Made by a program: the position numbers and the translations under genes. From positions 496,001 to 560,000 of the forward strand of contig NZ_JACWAB010000001.1 of the NCBI RefSeq assembly GCF_020483305.1: a DNA stretch of 64,000 nucleotides, written 5' to 3'. The notes under the pieces are model-generated. The model made no database searches, was not told where the DNA came from, and saw only the letters and a list, made by a program, of their open reading frames with translations. Source of the DNA: Arthrobacter sp. UM1. Its GTDB lineage: Bacteria; Actinomycetota; Actinomycetes; Actinomycetales; Micrococcaceae. This document shows, piece after piece, positions 60,224 to 64,000 of the stretch; the stretch's first letter is position 1; each line of letters begins with the position of its first letter.

Positions 60224-62977
60224 TCAGGCGTCCCAGAGCGCCCGGCGCGCGGAGTCCCTCCGCCGCTGCGGGTTCGCGGCCCACACGCGGGCCTCGAGGA
60301 CGGTCAGGCCTTCGGAGTGCACCAGGACGGGGTTGATCTCCAGACGGGCCATCTCGGGGTGGCGGTCCTTGAGGTGGGCCACCCTGGCCACGAGGTCCTC
60401 GAGAGCCTCCAGGTCCGAGCGGCCCAGCCGCGGGTCCCTCGAGAGCTTGGCGGCGGCGCGGGGCCGGCGGACCAGGTCGTGCACGTCCACGCCCGTCATC
60501 GGCGTCGCGGCGTACGCCCAGTCGTCGAGGAGCTCCGCGGAGTCACCCGCGAGCGCGAAGCTGACCACGGGCCCGAGGAGCGGGTCCTCGACCGCGCGGA
60601 GTAGGCAGGCCTGGCCAGGATCGGCCATCGGCTGGATCTCGAGCGTGGCCTCGGCCTCGTCGGGGAGGAAGCGGCGCAGGACCGTGCGGGTCTGGCCGAT
60701 CGCCAGCCGCAGGGACTCGTCCGACTGGATGTTGAGGACCACGCTGCCGAGGTCGAGGCGGTGGCGCAGGTCTTCGTCGAGCGGCTTGAGCGCCACCGGG
60801 TATCCGATCTCGGCCGCCGTGGCGAGCGCTTCGGCCGTGGTGTCGAACGGGTGGGCGGTGAGCGGGCGGATGCCGTAGGCCTCGAGGACCTCGGCCGTCT
60901 CCGCGGCGGTCAGCTGGACGAGGTCCCCGTTCTGCTGGCGCGCGAGCGCGGAGGCGAGGGCCCTCTCCGCCCTCTCCGGGCTCGTCCCCTCCGGGTCCAC
61001 GAACTCGCCGCGATCCGAGGACCGCCACATGCCGTAGTCCGCGGCGAGGGCGAGCACGCGCACAGCGGACGCGGGCGAGGCGTAGCTCGGGAGCCCGTGC
61101 TGGACCGGCAGGAGGTCCGCGTCGGGCGCATCGGGCGCCTCCTCCACCGCAGGCGGCGGGGTGACGTCGACGACGCCCTCGGTCCGGATGCTCGGATCGA
61201 CGATTCCCGCGAAGGAGACGACGACGGGCGTCTTGGCCTCCGCTCCCGCGTCGTGGACGGCCTGGGCCAGCTGTGCGGTCTCGATGCCGACGACGGGCAG
61301 CAGCGCGACGATGACGGCGTCCACGTCCGCCATGGCCTCGACGAGCCTGCGCCGCAGCTCGGGCAGGACGCGGGACTGGCCCCGGCTGAAGCTGACGTCC
61401 GTGATCTGCTCGGCCACCTCGAGGCCGACGACCCCGGCGGAGTCCGCGACGACGCGCGCGAGCGGGTGCGAGTTGGTGAGCACGGCGACGCGGCGCCCTC
61501 GCGGCACGGGCTGGGTGGCGAGGAAGGACATGACGCGCACGAGCTCCTCGTTGCTGCGCACGCGGATGACGCCGGACTGCCGCAGCATCGCGTCGAACGC
61601 GCGCGAGGGGGCCTGGGTCTGCCCGAAGGAGTGTCCGTCGGGGAGGCGGAAGCCCATGACGTGGCTCTTGGCGACCACCACGGGCTTCGTCTGAGAGAGG
61701 CGGCGGGAGATGCGCGCGAACTTGCGGGGGTTGCCGATGGACTCGAGGAAGAGGCCCACGGCCCGCGAGCGGTGGTCGGACTCGAAGTGCTGCATCGCGT
61801 CGTTGCCGGAGAGGTCCGCCCGGTGGCCCGCCGAGAAGAAGGCGGACATGCCGACGTTGCGGTGGCCCATCTCCGCGAAGAGCATCACGCCGATCGCGGC
61901 GGACTGCGCGAAGAGGGCGACCGGCCCCTCCTTGGGCAGGCTCTCGGCGACGGAGGCGTTGAGCGGGTGCTCGGGGTCCGTGTTGATGACGCCGAGGCTG
62001 GCCGGGCCCACGATCCTCATGCCGTAGGAGCGGGCCGTCGCGACGATCGAGCGGATGGTGCTGCGGTGGGCGGCGTCGTCCCCCAGCGCCGAGTCGGTGA
62101 GGATGACGGCCGACTTCACGCCCTTGACCGCACACTGCTCCACGACGGACTTGAGGGACGAGCGGGGCACCGCGATGACGGCGAGGTCGACGTCGTCGGG
62201 GATCTCCCCCACGGCTGCGTACGTCAGGCGACCGCCGACCTCGAGGGTCTCCGGGTTGACCGCGTAGACGGGGCCCGAGAACCCGGACTCGAGGATGCCC
62301 TCGAGGACGCGCTGCCCGATGCTCCCCCACTTGCGGCTCGCGCCGATGACGGCGACGGAGGAGGGCGTGAGGATGTCCGCCACGGACATGGACTCGGCGC
62401 GCTGCTCGCGGGAGGCCATGACCTCGAGGGAGCGGGCGGTGGAGGCCACGTCGAACTCGAGGGCGATGACGCCGTCGTCGAACTTCCGGGAGACCTCGTA
62501 GCCGGCCTCGATGAAGACGGTCATCATCTTCCGGTTCTCCGGGAGGATCTCCGCCACGAAGCGCTTCACGCCCCGCTCGCGGGCGGCCGCCGCGAGGTGC
62601 TCCAGGAGGATGGAGCCGAGGCCCTTGCCCTGGAAGGAGTCGGCGATGTTGAAGGCGACCTCGGCGGAGCTCTCGTCGTGCGGCAGGCGGTCGTAGCGGC
62701 CGATGCCCACGATCCTCTCGCCCCGGGTGAGGACGAACGCGACCCGGTCCGTGTAGTCCACCTGGGTGAAGCGGGCGAGCTCCTTGGAGGAGAGCTTGGC
62801 CTTGTAGGTGAAGAACCGGAGGTAGATCGAGTTCGCCGACTGGCCCTGGTGGAACTGCTGGAGGAGGTCGGAGTCCGCGGGGGTGATGGGGCGCAGGTGC
62901 GCCGTGCTCCCGTCCCTGAGGACGACGTCGGCCTCCCAGTGGGCCGGATAATCCGCTCGAGCTGGACGTTTCGCCAT
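60224..62977 (-). CDS. GNAT domain fused to ADP-forming acyl-CoA synthetase-like protein (Pat/Acs family)
   Basis: 917 residues. Order: GNAT acetyltransferase (about 15-175, FNIADSFQGKGLGSILLEHL), CoA-binding Rossmann domain (about 210-330, SSVAVIGASRKWGSIGQRVL), two succinyl-CoA-synthetase-like flavodoxin domains (about 335-610), and a C-terminal ATP-grasp domain (about 690-917, YPVALKPLDEDLRHRLDLG). Relatives act as protein lysine acetyltransferases (Pat/PatZ) or make acetate and ATP from acetyl-CoA. The phosphohistidine of active synthetases is expected in the first flavodoxin part; I cannot identify it surely, so the synthetase half may be regulatory. A leaderless-type TAGAGT stands 6 nt before the ATG. 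Confidence 0.9.
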   Translation of the reverse strand: MAKRPARADYPAHWEADVVLRDGSTAHLRPITPADSDLLQQFHQGQSANSIYLRFFTYKAKLSSKELARFTQVDYTDRVAFVLTRGERIVGIGRYDRLPHDESSAEVAFNIADSFQGKGLGSILLEHLAAAARERGVKRFVAEILPENRKMMTVFIEAGYEVSRKFDDGVIALEFDVASTARSLEVMASREQRAESMSVADILTPSSVAVIGASRKWGSIGQRVLEGILESGFSGPVYAVNPETLEVGGRLTYAAVGEIPDDVDLAVIAVPRSSLKSVVEQCAVKGVKSAVILTDSALGDDAAHRSTIRSIVATARSYGMRIVGPASLGVINTDPEHPLNASVAESLPKEGPVALFAQSAAIGVMLFAEMGHRNVGMSAFFSAGHRADLSGNDAMQHFESDHRSRAVGLFLESIGNPRKFARISRRLSQTKPVVVAKSHVMGFRLPDGHSFGQTQAPSRAFDAMLRQSGVIRVRSNEELVRVMSFLATQPVPRGRRVAVLTNSHPLARVVADSAGVVGLEVAEQITDVSFSRGQSRVLPELRRRLVEAMADVDAVIVALLPVVGIETAQLAQAVHDAGAEAKTPVVVSFAGIVDPSIRTEGVVDVTPPPAVEEAPDAPDADLLPVQHGLPSYASPASAVRVLALAADYGMWRSSDRGEFVDPEGTSPERAERALASALARQQNGDLVQLTAAETAEVLEAYGIRPLTAHPFDTTAEALATAAEIGYPVALKPLDEDLRHRLDLGSVVLNIQSDESLRLAIGQTRTVLRRFLPDEAEATLEIQPMADPGQACLLRAVEDPLLGPVVSFALAGDSAELLDDWAYAATPMTGVDVHDLVRRPRAAAKLSRDPRLGRSDLEALEDLVARVAHLKDRHPEMARLEINPVLVHSEGLTVLEARVWAANPQRRRDSARRALWDA

Positions 62978-62983
62978 AGGATA

Positions 62984-62989
62984 ACTCTA
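62984..62989 (-). promoter_or_regulatory. Candidate leaderless -10 of the GNAT/synthetase gene
   Basis: TAGAGT then TATCCT then ATG on the minus strand; no ribosome-binding site. The 68-bp gap to the divergent parC must hold both promoters; on the plus strand TAGGAT at 62977-62982 may serve parC. Confidence 0.5.
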
Positions 62990-63045
62990 GTGCGCCTCCC
63001 GACGGGGCGCCCGATTTTCTTCTGCAGCACGACCCGAGGTTGAGC

Positions 63046-64000
63046 ATGCCCAGCGCACCCGAATCCGCCATCGACGACGCGCCCTTGAGCGGCACGGTGG
63101 TCGACGTCGACGTCGCCCAGGAGATGGAGACGAGCTTCCTCGAGTACGCCTACTCGGTGATCTACTCGCGCGCCCTGCCGGACGCGAGGGACGGGCTCAA
63201 GCCGGTTCAGCGGCGCATCCTCTACATGATGAGCGACATGGGCCTGCGCCCGGACCGCGGGCACGTCAAGAGCGCCCGCGTGGTCGGCGAGGTCATGGGC
63301 AAGCTCCACCCGCACGGGGACGGCGCGATCTACGACGCGATGGTCCGCATGGCCCAGTCCTTCTCCCTGCGGCTTCCGCTCATCGACGGCCACGGCAACT
63401 TCGGCTCGCTCGACGACGGCCCGGCCGCCGCCCGCTACACCGAGGCCCGCCTCGCGCCGAGCGCCCTGACCCTCACGTCCAGCCTCGACGAGGACGTGGT
63501 GGACTTCGAGCCGAACTACGACGGCCAGCTCCAGCAGCCCACCGTCCTTCCCGCGGCGTATCCGAACCTGCTCGTCAACGGCGCCTCGGGCATCGCCGTC
63601 GGCATGGCCACGAACATGGCGCCGCACAACCTCGTCGAGGTCGTCGCGGCCGCCCGCCACCTCCTCGAGGACCCGGAGGCCTCGCTCGAGGACCTCATGA
63701 AGCACGTCCCGGGCCCGGACCTCCCCTCCGGCGGCATCATCGTGGGGCTCGACGGCGTCAAGGACGCCTACCGGACCGGCCGCGGCTCCTTCAAGACCCG
63801 CGCCAAGGTGGACATCGAGCAGCTCGGCCCCCGCAAGACGGGCCTCGTGGTCACCGAGCTGCCGTACGGCGTGGGCCCCGAGAAGGTCATCGAGAAGATC
63901 AAGGACGCCGTCACGGGCAAGAAGCTCGTGGGCATCTCGAACGTCATCGACCTCTCGGACCGCAAGCACGGCATGCGGCTCGTCATCGAGCTGAAGAACG
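63046..64000 (+). CDS. parC: DNA topoisomerase IV subunit A, N-terminal part (cut by window edge)
   Basis: The first 318 residues are present; the reading frame runs off the right end. The breakage domain is clear: [59 protein letters not shown] with the catalytic Tyr131, and [17 protein letters not shown]. The form [12 protein letters not shown] fits the actinobacterial ParC group better than GyrA (GNFGSPGNDPAA). With ParE it decatenates chromosomes. Residue 93 is Gly where Ser or Thr is usual in the quinolone pocket; Asp97 is kept. GAGG lies 7 nt before the ATG at 63046. Confidence 0.94.
   Translation, partial: MPSAPESAIDDAPLSGTVVDVDVAQEMETSFLEYAYSVIYSRALPDARDGLKPVQRRILYMMSDMGLRPDRGHVKSARVVGEVMGKLHPHGDGAIYDAMVRMAQSFSLRLPLIDGHGNFGSLDDGPAAARYTEARLAPSALTLTSSLDEDVVDFEPNYDGQLQQPTVLPAAYPNLLVNGASGIAVGMATNMAPHNLVEVVAAARHLLEDPEASLEDLMKHVPGPDLPSGGIIVGLDGVKDAYRTGRGSFKTRAKVDIEQLGPRKTGLVVTELPYGVGPEKVIEKIKDAVTGKKLVGISNVIDLSDRKHGMRLVIELKN

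Overview
The window is about 70% GC, fully gene-packed chromosomal DNA from an actinobacterium. Gene content and order (rpsA, polA, ANTAR regulator and pyk; gltBD; the trp/his/rib run; dut, DUF3093 and DUF4193; sepH; parC) point to Micrococcales, probably a relative of Micrococcaceae. This placement is inferred from synteny and protein families, not from a marker gene. I see no insertion sequence, prophage, CRISPR array or origin, and most neighbouring genes abut or overlap by 4 bp.

Layout. 1-16 kb: rpsA (partial), an Eis-type acetyltransferase, polA, a PaaI-type thioesterase, a PiT phosphate transporter with a small membrane partner and a PHO box, tRNA-Leu, pdtaR, pyk, gltD and gltB. 16-31 kb: one long minus-strand run reading def, fmt, rsmB, rpe, ribD, ribE, ribBA, ribH, hisE, hisG, hisF, hisI, two Trp-operon small proteins, trpC, trpB, trpA, lgt. 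It links N-formyl-Met handling, riboflavin, histidine and tryptophan synthesis and lipoprotein maturation. 31-33 kb: a PD-(D/E)XK nuclease, a four-tRNA cluster (Gly-Cys-Val-Gly) with promoters and a terminator, and zapE. 33-44 kb: sseA and sufE-like sulfur genes, an alpha/beta hydrolase, msrB, a DUF6421 gene, a threonine aldolase, a DUF3000 gene, rnd and a FadB-type fusion. 43.9-49.4 kb: a SatD-family gene with a membrane partner, an aldo/keto reductase, a WGR-like protein, a DUF402 protein and dxs. 49.5-57 kb: acnA, a TRAM-domain RNA methyltransferase, DUF3159, DUF3710, dut, DUF3093 and DUF4193. 57-64 kb: sepH, an alkaline-phosphatase-family protein, DUF5998, a GNAT/acyl-CoA-synthetase-like fusion and parC (partial).

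No gene cluster here looks like a wholly new system; most of this is core genome. The most interesting items are small-scale. A phased array of alternating ATCAAG/CTTGAT half-sites at exact 14-bp pitch precedes a SatD-family gene whose product looks like a nucleotide-cyclase-type domain plus a helix-turn-helix. A textbook PHO box precedes the PiT operon. Several starts appear leaderless, with TANNNT placed 6-7 nt before the start codon. A 19-bp tandem duplication at the hisF start creates a five-codon upstream ORF. Conserved genes (trpE, trkA pair, an OB-fold gene, a thiolase) seem missing from otherwise standard synteny blocks, leaving tight junctions.
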